Assembly (NCBI GenBank): GCA_947475445.1
Contig: CANJLC010000002.1
Span: forward strand, 1 to 64,000
DNA: 64,000 bases
From: Alphaproteobacteria bacterium
Lineage (GTDB): Bacteria > Pseudomonadota > Alphaproteobacteria > Micropepsales > Micropepsaceae
Direction of reading: 5' to 3'
Shown: piece after piece, positions 35,360 to 44,635 of the stretch
Layout: each line of letters begins with the position of its first letter
Numbering within the stretch: the stretch's first letter is position 1
Position numbers and translations under genes: made by a program
The notes under the pieces: model-generated
What the model was told of the DNA's origin: nothing
Databases searched by the model: none
Seen by the model: the letters and a program-made list of their open reading frames with translations, nothing else

Positions 35360-36067
35360 ATGAGCCAATCCCTCAAAGGGCGCATCGCGCTCGTCACCGG
35401 CGCATCCCGAGGCATCGGCCGCGCCGCCGCCATCGCCCTGGGCGGGGCAGGCGCCCATGTCATCTGCATCGCCCGCACCACCGGCGGCCTGGAAGAAACC
35501 GATGACGCTATCCAGAAGGCGGGCGGCACGGCCACCCTGGTGCCGCTGAATTTGAAGGACTTCGCCGCGATTGACCGGCTGGGTGCCTCCATCTTCGACC
35601 GCTGGGGCAAGCTCGACGCCTTGTTCGGCAATGCCGCCATGCTGGGCATGCTGACGCCGCTCACCCAGCTTGATCCCAAGCTGTTCGGCGAATTGCTGGA
35701 TATCAACATCACTGCCAATTACCGGCTGATCCGTTCGCTCGATCCCTTGCTGCGCCAGTCCGACAATGGGCGGGCGCTGTTCGTCACCTCCGGCGCTGCG
35801 ACCCACCACACGCCTTTCTGGGGCGGCTATGCCATGACCAAGGCGGCGCTGGAGTCGATGGTGCTGACCTATGCCGCCGAAAGCAGCGGCAATTTGAAAA
35901 TCAATCTGCTGGATCCGGGCGCCGTGCGCACCGCCATGCGCGCCAAGGCGATGCCGGGCGAAGACCCGTCCTCGCTGCCGCGGCCCGAGGCCCTGGGCCC
36001 GCTGGTGGTGGAGCTGCTCTCGCCCGCCAGCAGCAAGCATGGCGAGCGCATACGGTTCCAGAAATAG
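35360..36067 (+). CDS. Short-chain dehydrogenase/reductase
   Basis: The product is 235 residues with TGASRGIGRA (13-22) for NAD(P) binding and YAMTKAA as the catalytic Tyr-x3-Lys; the NNAG motif is FGNAAM and the catalytic Ser is in TSGAATHH. The latter two differ somewhat from consensus. It follows purF by four bases and probably belongs to that transcript, as in many alphaproteobacteria. Substrate is unknown. Confidence 0.85.
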   Translation: MSQSLKGRIALVTGASRGIGRAAAIALGGAGAHVICIARTTGGLEETDDAIQKAGGTATLVPLNLKDFAAIDRLGASIFDRWGKLDALFGNAAMLGMLTPLTQLDPKLFGELLDINITANYRLIRSLDPLLRQSDNGRALFVTSGAATHHTPFWGGYAMTKAALESMVLTYAAESSGNLKINLLDPGAVRTAMRAKAMPGEDPSSLPRPEALGPLVVELLSPASSKHGERIRFQK

Positions 36068-36070
36068 GAT

Positions 36071-37501
36071 TCAACGCCTGCCGCGCGCGGTGCCCTTGCC
36101 CTTGGGGTCGTAGGGATTCTTGGTGTTGCGCATCACCAGCCGCAGGATCGTGCCCTTGAGATTGAAATTCTCGCGCAACCCGTTCTGCAGATAGCGCTGA
36201 TAATCCTCGGGCAGGGCATCGAGCTGGTTGCCGAACAGCGCGAAGGTTGGCGGGCGGCTTTTCACCTGGGTCATGTAGCGAATGCGCACCCGCCTTCCGC
36301 TGACGGCAGGCGGGGCATGGCGCAGCAGGGCGCTTTCCAGGAAGCGGTTCAGCGCCGATGTCGGCACGCGTGAGTTCCAGGCCTTGTCGGCGGCGATGAT
36401 CGCGGGCACGAGGCGATCAAGCCCCTGGCCGGTCTTGGCCGAGATCATCACCATTTCCGCCCCCACCACCTGCGGCAGCAATTCGTCCAGCTTCTCGCGC
36501 AAGGTGCCGACCGCGCCCTGCTTGTTGTCCTGCAAGTCCCATTTGTTGACGGCAAAGACGATGGCGCGGCCTTCGCGCGCGATCAGATCGGCAATGGCCA
36601 GATCCTGTTTCTCGAACGGCATGGTGGCGTCGATCATCACGATCACGCAATCGGCAAAGCGGATGGCGTCGATGGTGGAAGCCACCGACAATTCCTCCAG
36701 CACCACGCCGGCCGAACGGGCTTTCTTGCGCAGGCCTGCCGTATCATGCAGCAGCACATCGCGTTCGCCCGCCTTCCAGGGCGCGGTGATGGAATCGCGC
36801 GTCAGCCCGGCTTCCGGCCCGACGATGGAGCGTTCCTTGCCCAAGAGCTGGTTGAACAGGCTGGACTTGCCCACATTGGGCCGTCCCACCAGCGCCAGGC
36901 GCAGCGGCTTGGACTTGTAGTCATAATCGTCTTCGGCATCGCCGAAATCCTCGACAAATTCTTCCTCGGCGGGTTCGATTTCTTCCTCGTCCGCTTCGTC
37001 CTCGAACACCACCTTGGGCGCCAGTCCCTCCAGCGCATCGGCCAAGTCTTCCATGCCCAAAGCGTGCTCGGCGGACAGGCGCAGCGGTTCGCCAAAGCCC
37101 AGCGCATACATGTCGGCCACCGGCTCGGTGTGGCCTTCGCACTTGTTGGCGGCCAGGATGATCTTCTTGCCGCTCTTGTGCAGGTTTTGCGCAATCATCT
37201 GGTCGCCGGTGGTGACGCCGGCGCGGGCGTCGATCACGAACAGGATGGCGTCGGCTTCCGCGATGGCGGCCAGGCTCTGGCTGGTCATGCGGCCGGCGAT
37301 GGTGGCGGGATCGGCATCCTCGAAGCCCGCCGTATCGATCACCCGGAAGGCCAGGCCGTGGAATTCCACATCGGCGGCGCGGCGGTCGCGCGTTACTCCC
37401 GGCGTGTCATGGACAATGGCGACGCGCCGTCCGACCAGACGATTAAAGAGGCTGGACTTGCCCACATTGGGGCGTCCGATGATCGCGAGCGTAAAGGCCA
37501 T
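36071..37501 (-). CDS. der: Ribosome biogenesis GTPase Der (EngA)
   Basis: The product is 476 residues with two tandem GTPase domains. G1 motifs GRPNVGKSS occur at about 7-15 and 206-214; NKCE and NKWD are the two G4 motifs. The KH-like C-terminal domain ends with a basic tail (GKGTARGRR). An acidic linker of about 40 residues joins the GTPase domains. Der acts in 50S assembly. The end is three bases from the convergent SDR gene. Confidence 0.97.
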   Translation of the reverse strand: MAFTLAIIGRPNVGKSSLFNRLVGRRVAIVHDTPGVTRDRRAADVEFHGLAFRVIDTAGFEDADPATIAGRMTSQSLAAIAEADAILFVIDARAGVTTGDQMIAQNLHKSGKKIILAANKCEGHTEPVADMYALGFGEPLRLSAEHALGMEDLADALEGLAPKVVFEDEADEEEIEPAEEEFVEDFGDAEDDYDYKSKPLRLALVGRPNVGKSSLFNQLLGKERSIVGPEAGLTRDSITAPWKAGERDVLLHDTAGLRKKARSAGVVLEELSVASTIDAIRFADCVIVMIDATMPFEKQDLAIADLIAREGRAIVFAVNKWDLQDNKQGAVGTLREKLDELLPQVVGAEMVMISAKTGQGLDRLVPAIIAADKAWNSRVPTSALNRFLESALLRHAPPAVSGRRVRIRYMTQVKSRPPTFALFGNQLDALPEDYQRYLQNGLRENFNLKGTILRLVMRNTKNPYDPKGKGTARGRR

Positions 37502-37509
37502 GATGCATG

Positions 37510-38916
37510 TTACCGCAAGGCCGTCAGTTCGGCGTCGTCATTGTAGATATAGACCATGCCGTCCGCCACGATGGGCGCGACCGAGGTGCCGGCATCCAGC
37601 TCAATGCGGGCCAGCGTGTCGCCGGTATAGGGCGACAGGGCCTGCAGATAGCCGTTGGACGAGGTGGTGATCAGCCGGTCGGAGACCAGGATAGGCCCGG
37701 TCCAGGAAATAGGGCGCAGCTTGAGGTCTTCATTTTCAAAAGCGGGCATCTGGTGCACCCAGCGCACCTTGCCCTCCTTGCGCGTCAGGCACAGCAGCTG
37801 GGCGTCTTCCGTCATGACATAGACAAAGTCGCCTGCCGCCAGCGGCGTCTGGGTGCCGCCGACATCGCGCGACCACACCCGGTCGCCCGAGGACAGGTTG
37901 GTGGCCGACATCACGCCGGCATGGCTGACGGCGAACACCATGTCGCGGTCGATCACGGGGCGGCCGGCAATATCATCAAGCTCGCTGAGCGCCGTGACCT
38001 GGCCGCTGCGCGACAGCACATCGCTCCAGGCGACCTGGCCGTTCTGCACCCGCAGGGCATAAATCTCGCCCGAGCTGTAGGGCACGATCACGAACTCGCC
38101 CAGCACCGCGGCGCTGGTGGATGACAGCACGCCCGCCGATTCCGGGATGCCCTGGTGGCTCCAGAGCTGGCGGCCATTGGTTTCTGCCAAAGCATAGAAA
38201 TGATTGTCATGGGTGGAGACGAAGATGCGCCCGCCATTGATCACCGGCGCGTTGACGATGGGCAGGCCGATGTCCTGGCCCCACAGCGTTTCGCCGGTCT
38301 TGGCGTCCATGCCATAGACCACGCCAAAGCCGGAGGTGACGTAAATCTTGCCATTGTCATAGGCGATGCCGCCGCCCATGCCGCTGGCCGGTTCAATCGT
38401 GTTGGGCTTGCCCAGCAGGCCCCACAAGGTGGGCATGTCGGTGCCGTTCTTGGGCGCCAGGCGCCTGTCCCACAACGCGCGGCCCGTCTTGGCGTCATAG
38501 GCATAGACATGGGCTTCGGCGTCGAGGGTGAAGATGCGCCCGCCGCCCACCACGGGAGATGCGGTCAGGCGCGAGGTGGTGTCGGAGCCCTTGCCGGCGC
38601 TTTCCGACCACACTTCGCGCAGCGGTCCCGGCGCGTCCAGGTGATAGAGCGCGTTGGAGGGAAAGCCGCCGGGCTGTGCCCATTCGGGATTGCGGTAGGG
38701 CGCGGGCAACACCACGGACGTGCCGACCAGGGTGGGATCAGGCTTGAGCGCATCATTGCTGGCCAGCAGCGAGATGCGCTCGCCCTTGAGGTTGGATTTA
38801 TGCTCGGCCTTGAACCAGTTGTTGACCGTATCCATGGTGCTGCCGCAGCCCGACAGCGTCACGCCGGCGGTAAACGCCAGGACCATCAGGCCAAGCTGTT
38901 TTTGAACCGATGTCAT
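37510..38916 (-). CDS. bamB: Outer-membrane assembly lipoprotein BamB
   Basis: The product is 468 residues. It has a lipoprotein signal with LSGC (Cys24) followed by a PQQ-type eight-bladed beta-propeller; repeats such as VYAYDAKTGRALWDRRL and VYGMDAKTGETLWGQDI are visible. BamB docks on BamA and assists beta-barrel folding. It lies between der and a YfgM-like gene, the same neighbourhood as in E. coli. It overlaps the upstream gene by four bases. Confidence 0.92.
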   Translation of the reverse strand: MTSVQKQLGLMVLAFTAGVTLSGCGSTMDTVNNWFKAEHKSNLKGERISLLASNDALKPDPTLVGTSVVLPAPYRNPEWAQPGGFPSNALYHLDAPGPLREVWSESAGKGSDTTSRLTASPVVGGGRIFTLDAEAHVYAYDAKTGRALWDRRLAPKNGTDMPTLWGLLGKPNTIEPASGMGGGIAYDNGKIYVTSGFGVVYGMDAKTGETLWGQDIGLPIVNAPVINGGRIFVSTHDNHFYALAETNGRQLWSHQGIPESAGVLSSTSAAVLGEFVIVPYSSGEIYALRVQNGQVAWSDVLSRSGQVTALSELDDIAGRPVIDRDMVFAVSHAGVMSATNLSSGDRVWSRDVGGTQTPLAAGDFVYVMTEDAQLLCLTRKEGKVRWVHQMPAFENEDLKLRPISWTGPILVSDRLITTSSNGYLQALSPYTGDTLARIELDAGTSVAPIVADGMVYIYNDDAELTALR

Positions 38917-39629
38917 GGGGTGGCGGGCGCGATGCCGGGCGGCATGCCGGGCGCGGGCGCCGCGACGGGCGGCGGGACGCTGCCGAATTCCTTTGCGCCG
39001 CCGCCTGCGAGGAAGGCGGCAAAGGCGCGGGCGCGGTTGCGCAATTCGTCGGGCGCGTTGGCGTCAACCGCCAGGGCGGTGAACTGGGCGGCGGCTTCCT
39101 TGGTCTTGCCGGCGTGATAATCGCTATAGGCCAGGACCTCCTGCGCCATCTGGTGCCAGGCGCTGTCGGCGCCGTTGATGGGGGTCAGCAGCTCGGTCAG
39201 CTCGGTCTTCGATGCGGTGTCGGCTACCAGCCATGCGGCGCGGATGCGCGCGGTGGCGCCGACCTGGCCGCTGTCGGCGGCGGCAATTTCCTTGTACAGC
39301 GCGGAAGCCTCGGCGGTCTTGCCGGATGCCGCCAGCGCATTGGCCTGGCCCAGCTTTGACAATTCGGCGTAGCCGCTGGGCGCGGTCTTGGCGAGGCTGG
39401 CAAACGCCGCCGCCGCCTTGGCGGGATCGGTGATTTTTCCGGCAGCGGTGAATTCGGTGGCGGCCTTGGCGCGCTGGCTGGCCTCATAGCGCTGCCAGAT
39501 TTGCCAGCCGCCCACGGCCAGGATGATCACGGCCGCCAGGGCGATGATGTAATCGCCATACTGCTTCCACAGTTTCTCGAGGCGTTCCTTGCGGACGTCT
39601 TCCTCGACTTCGCGGAAAATATCGCTCAC
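38913..39629 (-). CDS. YfgM-like TPR membrane protein
   Basis: The product is 238 residues. A cytoplasmic N-terminus (SDIFREVEEDVRKERLEKLW) precedes one membrane helix at about 25-44, then a periplasmic TPR-like region. Gene order with bamB and der and this topology match YfgM, which partners with PpiD and the Sec translocon. The GTG at 39629 follows AAGGAATTTGCC. The C-terminal 30 residues are Pro/Gly-rich. Confidence 0.85.
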   Translation of the reverse strand: MSDIFREVEEDVRKERLEKLWKQYGDYIIALAAVIILAVGGWQIWQRYEASQRAKAATEFTAAGKITDPAKAAAAFASLAKTAPSGYAELSKLGQANALAASGKTAEASALYKEIAAADSGQVGATARIRAAWLVADTASKTELTELLTPINGADSAWHQMAQEVLAYSDYHAGKTKEAAAQFTALAVDANAPDELRNRARAFAAFLAGGGAKEFGSVPPPVAAPAPGMPPGIAPATP

Positions 39630-39748
39630 GGCAAATTCCTTTTCGGGCCCGGACACCATTGCCCTGGGGACTTAAGGTTTTGGCAGGGCGGGATAATTAG
39701 CCCGCCCGGGGTCCCAAGCGCAACTTGCTTATCGGCAATTTGGGCCAG

Positions 39749-39771
39749 AAAAAGCCCGGTTATTGGGCTTT
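39749..39771 (-). terminator. Rho-independent terminator of panB
   Basis: On the minus strand AAAGCCC (39771-39765) pairs with GGGCTTT (39757-39751), followed by a T tract. The panB stop codon TAA lies in the loop. A second GC-rich hairpin (GGGCGGG/CCCGCCC) lies further downstream near 39690-39715. Confidence 0.8.
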
Positions 39772-40584
39772 CTTCATCGGATAGACGTTTTCGGCGCCCG
39801 GGAAGCGCCGTTCGCGCACATCGCTGGCATAGGCATTGACCGCCGCCTCGATGGCCGGCCCCAGCTGTGCGTATTGGCGCACGAATTTTGGGGGATTGGG
39901 ATTGAGGCCCAGCATGTCCTCCATCACCAGCACCTGGCCGTCACAGGCCGCCGAAGCGCCGATGCCGATGGTGGGAATGGCGATCTCGGCCGTGATCTTG
40001 GCCGCCAGCGGTTCGGCCATGCCTTCCAGCACGATGGCGAAGGCGCCGGCATCGGCCACCGCCCTGGCGTCGGCTTCCAGCGCCGGCCATTCTTCTTTTG
40101 TACGCCCGGTGGTGTGGAAGCCACCTTTGACATGCACCATCTGCGGCGTCAGGCCGATATGGCCGATCACGGGAATGCCGCGCTCCGTAAGGTATTTGAT
40201 GGTCTCAGCCATCCGGGTGCCGCCTTCCAGCTTGACGGCGGTGGCGCCGGTTTCCTGGATGATGCGGGCGGCGTTGCGAAAGGCCACCTGCGGGCTTTCC
40301 TCATAGGTGCCGAACGGCATGTCCACCGTCACCAGCGCGTGGCTGGAGCCGCGCATCACGGCCTTGGCATGGGTGATCATCATGTCCAGCGTCACGCCCA
40401 GCGTATTTTCAAGGCCGTGCATCACCATACCCAGACTGTCGCCCACCAGGATCAGGTCCACATGCTGGTCCAGCAGCCGCGCCGTATGGGCGTGGTAGCA
40501 GGTCAGGCAAACCACCGGCTTGGCGTGCTTGTGGGCGCGGATTTCGGGCACCGTGATGCGGTGCGTCTGGGTCTGCAGGGACAT
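39760..40584 (-). CDS. panB: 3-methyl-2-oxobutanoate hydroxymethyltransferase
   Basis: The product is 274 residues, a TIM-barrel enzyme of the PEP mutase fold. [26 protein letters not shown] and HIGLTPQ are the conserved blocks; the catalytic Glu is in LEGMAE. It makes ketopantoate in pantothenate/CoA synthesis with methylenetetrahydrofolate. The ATG at 40584 is 8 bases after AAGGA. panC is not adjacent. Confidence 0.96.
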   Translation of the reverse strand: MSLQTQTHRITVPEIRAHKHAKPVVCLTCYHAHTARLLDQHVDLILVGDSLGMVMHGLENTLGVTLDMMITHAKAVMRGSSHALVTVDMPFGTYEESPQVAFRNAARIIQETGATAVKLEGGTRMAETIKYLTERGIPVIGHIGLTPQMVHVKGGFHTTGRTKEEWPALEADARAVADAGAFAIVLEGMAEPLAAKITAEIAIPTIGIGASAACDGQVLVMEDMLGLNPNPPKFVRQYAQLGPAIEAAVNAYASDVRERRFPGAENVYPMKKAQ

Positions 40585-40658
40585 GGCCAAAGTCCTTCAA
40601 AAGATGCGGCACTATAGCCGTTTGCTGGGCGCAAAAACGGCAGAACCGGCCTGCTTGT

Positions 40659-40700
40659 TTGACAGGGCGGCTTTGATTTGATACTTAAGTGAATGCTTAA
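40659..40700 (+). promoter_or_regulatory. Strong promoter and operator, apparently leaderless start
   Basis: TTGACA (40659-40664) and TACTTA (40682-40687) are spaced by exactly 17 bases. The ATG of the ArsR gene is at 40693, six bases after the -10, so transcription would start at or next to the start codon. The -10 overlaps the palindrome ACTTAAGT (40683-40690) and a TTAAG/CTTAA dyad (40685-40700), a probable autoregulatory operator. Confidence 0.7.
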
Positions 40701-41031
40701 CTATCAGCCTCGCCAATTAGACATGGCTTATCAAGCACTTGGAGACGCCACGCGCCGGGCTTTGGTGGAGCGCCTGACCAGCGGCCCTGCCGCGGTGAGC
40801 GCGCTGGCGGCGCCGCTGCCCATGTCGCTGCCCGCCGTGATGGGGCACCTCAAGGTGCTGGAAGCCTCGGGCCTGGTGACAAGCCACAAGCAGGGGCGGG
40901 TGCGCACCTGCTCCGTCGTGCCCGCAATGCTGAGCCAGGCCGAACGCTGGATCAGCGAGCGGCGCGCGATGTGGGAGCAAAGCCTCGACGCGCTGGGGAA
41001 ATTTCTGGAAAGCGAAGGAGTTGAGGAATGA
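40693..41031 (+). CDS. ArsR-family repressor of the AHSA1-linked group
   Basis: The product is 112 residues with YQALGDATRRALVERL and the recognition helix in MSLPAVMGHLKVLEASG. The group lacks metal ligands and is usually encoded beside an SRPBCC (AHSA1) protein, as here. It has no Shine-Dalgarno sequence, and the promoter places the start codon at the mRNA end. It overlaps the next gene by four bases. Confidence 0.88.
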   Translation: MLNYQPRQLDMAYQALGDATRRALVERLTSGPAAVSALAAPLPMSLPAVMGHLKVLEASGLVTSHKQGRVRTCSVVPAMLSQAERWISERRAMWEQSLDALGKFLESEGVEE

Positions 41032-41489
41032 TCGTGCATGGCAGTTTCACCATCGCGCGCGCCTGGAAGGCCGCGCCCGCCAGGGTGTTTGAAGCCTTCG
41101 CGTCGCTGGAGGCCAAGGGCAAATGGTTCGCGCCCGGAATCCAGCCGACGGAAAGGAGCTTCGATTTTTGCGAAGGCGGGCGCGAAGTTTTTGTGGGCCA
41201 GCATCCCAGCGGCGTGGTCTCCCGCTTCGACTGCCTCTACCGCGATATCGTGCCGCCCGCCGAAGGCCGGCCGGGCCGCATCGTGTCCTCCTATGTCATG
41301 CACCAGGACGGGAAAAAGATTTCCGTCAGCCAGGCCTGCGTGCAGATCCTTCCCGACGGCAATGGCACCAGGCTGGTGGTGCGCGAGGATGGCGCCTTCC
41401 TGGATGGCTATGACGACAATGGCTCGCGGGAGCATGGCACTAACTGGCTGATGGACATGCTGGGAAAATCCGTAGGAGAGGCGGCGTGA
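41028..41489 (+). CDS. SRPBCC/AHSA1-family protein
   Basis: The product is 153 residues with the START/Bet v1-like pattern: FTIARAWKAAPARVFEAFAS, WFAPG and the C-terminal helix preceded by GSREHGTNWLM. These proteins have a hydrophobic cavity for small ligands; in ArsR-linked operons they are candidate ligand handlers. It is coupled to both neighbours by four-base overlaps. Confidence 0.88.
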   Translation: MIVHGSFTIARAWKAAPARVFEAFASLEAKGKWFAPGIQPTERSFDFCEGGREVFVGQHPSGVVSRFDCLYRDIVPPAEGRPGRIVSSYVMHQDGKKISVSQACVQILPDGNGTRLVVREDGAFLDGYDDNGSREHGTNWLMDMLGKSVGEAA

Positions 41490-41878
41490 CCCTCGCCGAA
41501 ATCGCCAAGGGCTATTACCGCGCCTTTGAAACCCAGGACCGCGCCTTCGTGGAAAACAATCTGGCGGAGGGCTTCACCTTCACCAGTCCCTTCGATGACG
41601 CCATCGGGCGCGACGAATATTTCGCGCGCTGCTGGGCCCAGACCGGCATGCACGCCAAATTCCATTTCGAGATGGTGGCGGAAGAGGGCGACCAGGTGGT
41701 GGTGGTCTATCGCTGCGAGATGAACTGGCCCAACGCCGTGCATCCCGGCATGGATTTCCGCAACGCCGAGAAGGTGGTGTTTGAGGGCGGCAAGCTGAAA
41801 AGCGTGACCGTCTTTTTCGGTGATCCCCCGAACGGCCTCACCCGCCGCCAGTTCGCGGTGCAAAGCGGGGCCGCATAA
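41486..41878 (+). CDS. SnoaL/NTF2-like fold protein
   Basis: The product is 130 residues with the cone-shaped NTF2-like pattern: YYRAFETQDRAFVENNLAEGFTFTSP, then a beta sheet (VVVVYRCEMNW). Start is GTG at 41486 overlapping the previous stop. It completes the ArsR-AHSA1-SnoaL operon. Enzymatic function is not predictable. Confidence 0.8.
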   Translation: MTLAEIAKGYYRAFETQDRAFVENNLAEGFTFTSPFDDAIGRDEYFARCWAQTGMHAKFHFEMVAEEGDQVVVVYRCEMNWPNAVHPGMDFRNAEKVVFEGGKLKSVTVFFGDPPNGLTRRQFAVQSGAA

Positions 41879-41942
41879 ACCTGCGATTGCGCGGCCTCCA
41901 GTTCTGCGTTTAGATGCCGCTCGCGTCGAACGGGGTTCCACC

Positions 41943-43022
41943 ATGCGCGCAATTTTTCTGTCTTTGTGCTTTGTGCTTTTTCTGCTGCCGTCGGGCATGG
42001 CTGCCGCGCAGGACGACATCGCGTTGCCGCAGGTCGAAAACGCGCCCTGCCAGACATCTGAATGTTTGAGATCTGCGCTGGCCAAGCGGATCGGGCGTGT
42101 TATCCCGCCTTATTCCAAGCTTGCGGCGAACGATAATATTGAAGGCTTTGTTTCGGTTCAATACACGGTCGGTATCGACGGCCATGTCAAGGACATCAAA
42201 CTGGCGGAACTGATCGGTCCGCGCTATTTCGCCGACGCCACCATCGAAACCGTTCAGAATTGGACTTTCACGCCCGGATTGGCCGACGGCAAGGCGGTTG
42301 AGCAGACATTTGATTTCTCGACGATCTTCAATCTACGCAATGGTGGAACTCCCGGCGCAAGGGGGCTTGTCATAAACGCCTACGGCAAGGCGGTCGGCCT
42401 TCTGCGGGAGGGAAAATTCGATGAAGCCGAGGCGATACTGAAGGCTGTCGAAGCCGAACCCAAGCTGAATTTCTACGAACGCGGCATGCTGGGCAATGCA
42501 GCGGCTTTGATCGCGATCTCGAAGGGCGAATACGTCAGGGCACAAGAGCTGTTGCGCATACCGACCGACTATTATGCCTGGGAATTTCCGCCAGCGGTCT
42601 TGAAGACGATGTTGGCAACACGCGTTGGGGCTGCGGTTGGGGCAGGCAATCTGGCGGCGGCCTTGGTCCTTGCCACGCGTTACTCGAAAATGTCGGGCGT
42701 CAAAGCCGATGATCCGTTGCTAAAGCAGGTCGCGGAAATGAAGGCAGGCGTGGACGCTGCGCCCTCCTTTGCGATGCAAGGCGAAGTTCCGCAAGGTCAG
42801 GACATCAGCCTGGACAGTTTCATCACGTATTATAGCGGCCTGACGTTCACCAACATTGTGGGTTCCCTGGACAGCATGGTGATCCAATGCCGGTCACGAA
42901 CCGTGAAATCGAAAATCGTTGAGAAGGTTGAATGGCGCATTCCCAAAGATTGGGGCAATTGCCAGGTGACGATTACCGGCGCGCCGCGGACAAAATATCA
43001 GGTGGTTCAGTTCAAGGACTGA
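41943..43022 (+). CDS. Periplasmic protein with TonB C-terminal-like domain
   Basis: The product is 359 residues. It has a signal peptide (MRAIFLSLCFVLFLLPSGMAAA) and then a TonB_C-like beta-alpha-beta domain at about 55-110 (GFVSVQYTVGIDGHVKDIKL, RYFADATIETVQNWTFTPG). The central part is helical and TPR-like. There is no membrane anchor beyond the signal, unlike true TonB. It is a single gene, and its end overlaps the convergent DUF2938 gene by 11 bases. Confidence 0.7.
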   Translation: MRAIFLSLCFVLFLLPSGMAAAQDDIALPQVENAPCQTSECLRSALAKRIGRVIPPYSKLAANDNIEGFVSVQYTVGIDGHVKDIKLAELIGPRYFADATIETVQNWTFTPGLADGKAVEQTFDFSTIFNLRNGGTPGARGLVINAYGKAVGLLREGKFDEAEAILKAVEAEPKLNFYERGMLGNAAALIAISKGEYVRAQELLRIPTDYYAWEFPPAVLKTMLATRVGAAVGAGNLAAALVLATRYSKMSGVKADDPLLKQVAEMKAGVDAAPSFAMQGEVPQGQDISLDSFITYYSGLTFTNIVGSLDSMVIQCRSRTVKSKIVEKVEWRIPKDWGNCQVTITGAPRTKYQVVQFKD

Positions 43023-43506
43023 AAAGCAGTCTCGCCGCCCATCCTCCCGCATACAGGCCAAGTCCGAACACCAGGTGCGCCAGCAGGCTGCGCCTCCGTG
43101 CCGCCCAGGGATTGGGGGTGCGGCCGGCGGCGATGCCCAGGCCCATCCCCGGCTGCATCACGAAGAAGGGCGCTATTACGCCGCCCAGCCCGATGGCCAG
43201 CGCCGGCAGGAGCGCGGGATGGCGCACCCAGTCCAGGCCGAAGATCGCCGGCAGCAAGCTGGCAAAGCTGGCGCCGATCACATAATGGGCGGTCCAGCCG
43301 ATGATGCCTTCCCCGGCGACGGGCGGCGCTTTTGAAACCGCCTGGACAAAATATCCGCGCGGCATCCCCGCGATCCAGCGGCCCACCAGTGCGTAATCCG
43401 GTGCGGCCAGGCCCAGGAAATATTGCCGCCCCGCCATCACCAGGTCGAGAATGGCGGTGGCGAGGATGCCAATCACCAGCGCGCTGCCTGCAAATTGCAT
43501 GGTCAT
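43012..43506 (-). CDS. DUF2938-family membrane protein
   Basis: The product is 164 residues with four predicted membrane helices. Family features include GILATAILDLVMAGRQYFLG, GWTAHYVIGASFA and the PFFVMQPGMGLGIAAGRTPNP loop near the third helix. The ATG at 43506 is five bases after GGAG. Function is unknown. Confidence 0.85.
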   Translation of the reverse strand: MTMQFAGSALVIGILATAILDLVMAGRQYFLGLAAPDYALVGRWIAGMPRGYFVQAVSKAPPVAGEGIIGWTAHYVIGASFASLLPAIFGLDWVRHPALLPALAIGLGGVIAPFFVMQPGMGLGIAAGRTPNPWAARRRSLLAHLVFGLGLYAGGWAARLLFSP

Positions 43507-43547
43507 TCCGGCTCCTTGGGGGTGCTGCAGGTTTGCATTTCGGCGCC

Positions 43548-44516
43548 CTAGGCGGGAGGCCGCAGGGCGCAGCGCGTTTCGATCAGGTGCCACAGGATCA
43601 GCACCGGCACCGCCACAACAAGGTCGCGGGCGCGGCGGAGCAGCGAGATCGCCAAGCCCAGTTCCGGCGCGAAGCCGAACACCGGGGCCAGCGCCGCATA
43701 ACCGGCTTCCTGCACGCCGATGGCGGCGGGAATGAAAAGCGTGGCGCTGCGCAATCCTTCCACCAGGGCCTGGATGGCGATGGCGACCCAAAGATCCTGC
43801 GTCAGTCCCATGACGCGCATCACCACCCACAGCCACAGCCCGCTGCCCACCCAGCCCAGGAATTGCAGCAGCAGCGAAAGCGCCATGCGGCCCCTCCGCC
43901 GGTAGATGGCGTGGATGGCGGCGTGAAACCCCTTGCTGTCGGTGCGCACGCCAAACAGTTTCTGGGTGATCCTGTCCACCCAATGGCCGCCGGTCAGCTG
44001 CACCAGCGCAAAGCCCATCGCGCCCGCCGCCATGAAGACGGCGCCGCCCAGCATGGCCCAGATATAAGGCGACAGGGATGCATCCGCGGACAGCAGCGAC
44101 AGGCTGGCGAGCACGCCGGTCAGGACATAAAGCCCTTGCGCGAAAGTTTCCGCCGTGATGTCGGCGATCACGCTGGCCGATGCGGCCGTGGCGTCCATCC
44201 CTGCCAGCGCCAGCACCCGCACCGACAGGACCAGCCCGCCAAGCTGGGTGATGGGCAGAACATCCGAGGCGCTGTCGCGCAGCTGCCGCGTGGCGAAAAT
44301 CACGGTGAGCGACGGGCGCGCGGGCAGGAGCGGAACCAGCCCTGCCGCCAGCACGATCTCGGCGGCAAGGCCTGCCGCCACGATCAGGAGAAAGCCGCCA
44401 ATGCCCACCCGCGCCAGGGCACCCCACACCACGCCCATGTCGAAGCGCAGCAGCAGGGCGGCCAGCACGGCCACGCCCAGTCCCAACGCCAATGCCAGCT
44501 TGATCGCAGATCTCAT
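43548..44516 (-). CDS. HpnL/LPG synthetase-type flippase-domain membrane protein
   Basis: The product is 322 residues with about eight membrane helices, of the lysylphosphatidylglycerol synthetase TM region/UPF0104 superfamily; sequence such as TLFIPAAIGVQEAGYAALAPVFG is typical of the HpnL subgroup, linked to hopanoid transport or biosynthesis. No hopanoid genes are in the window, so HpnL function is not proven. It lies 41 bases before the DUF2938 gene and may share its transcript. Confidence 0.75.
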   Translation of the reverse strand: MRSAIKLALALGLGVAVLAALLLRFDMGVVWGALARVGIGGFLLIVAAGLAAEIVLAAGLVPLLPARPSLTVIFATRQLRDSASDVLPITQLGGLVLSVRVLALAGMDATAASASVIADITAETFAQGLYVLTGVLASLSLLSADASLSPYIWAMLGGAVFMAAGAMGFALVQLTGGHWVDRITQKLFGVRTDSKGFHAAIHAIYRRRGRMALSLLLQFLGWVGSGLWLWVVMRVMGLTQDLWVAIAIQALVEGLRSATLFIPAAIGVQEAGYAALAPVFGFAPELGLAISLLRRARDLVVAVPVLILWHLIETRCALRPPA

Positions 44517-44554
44517 GCCGCCCCCGCCCAAGCATGACGGCAATGCGGCCAAAG

Positions 44555-44582
44555 AAAAAGGCCCAGATCGCTCCGGGCCTTT
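44555..44582 (-). terminator. Rho-independent terminator of the ribosomal protein operon
   Basis: On the minus strand AAAGGCCC (44582-44575) pairs with GGGCCTTT (44564-44557), followed by T residues. It is about 100 bases past the rplI stop and before the HpnL-like start. Confidence 0.75.
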
Positions 44583-44635
44583 CATCTTTTTTGGAGCGAA
44601 TTGCCGCTCGCCTAAGCTCGCGGCGCTCGTCGCTT

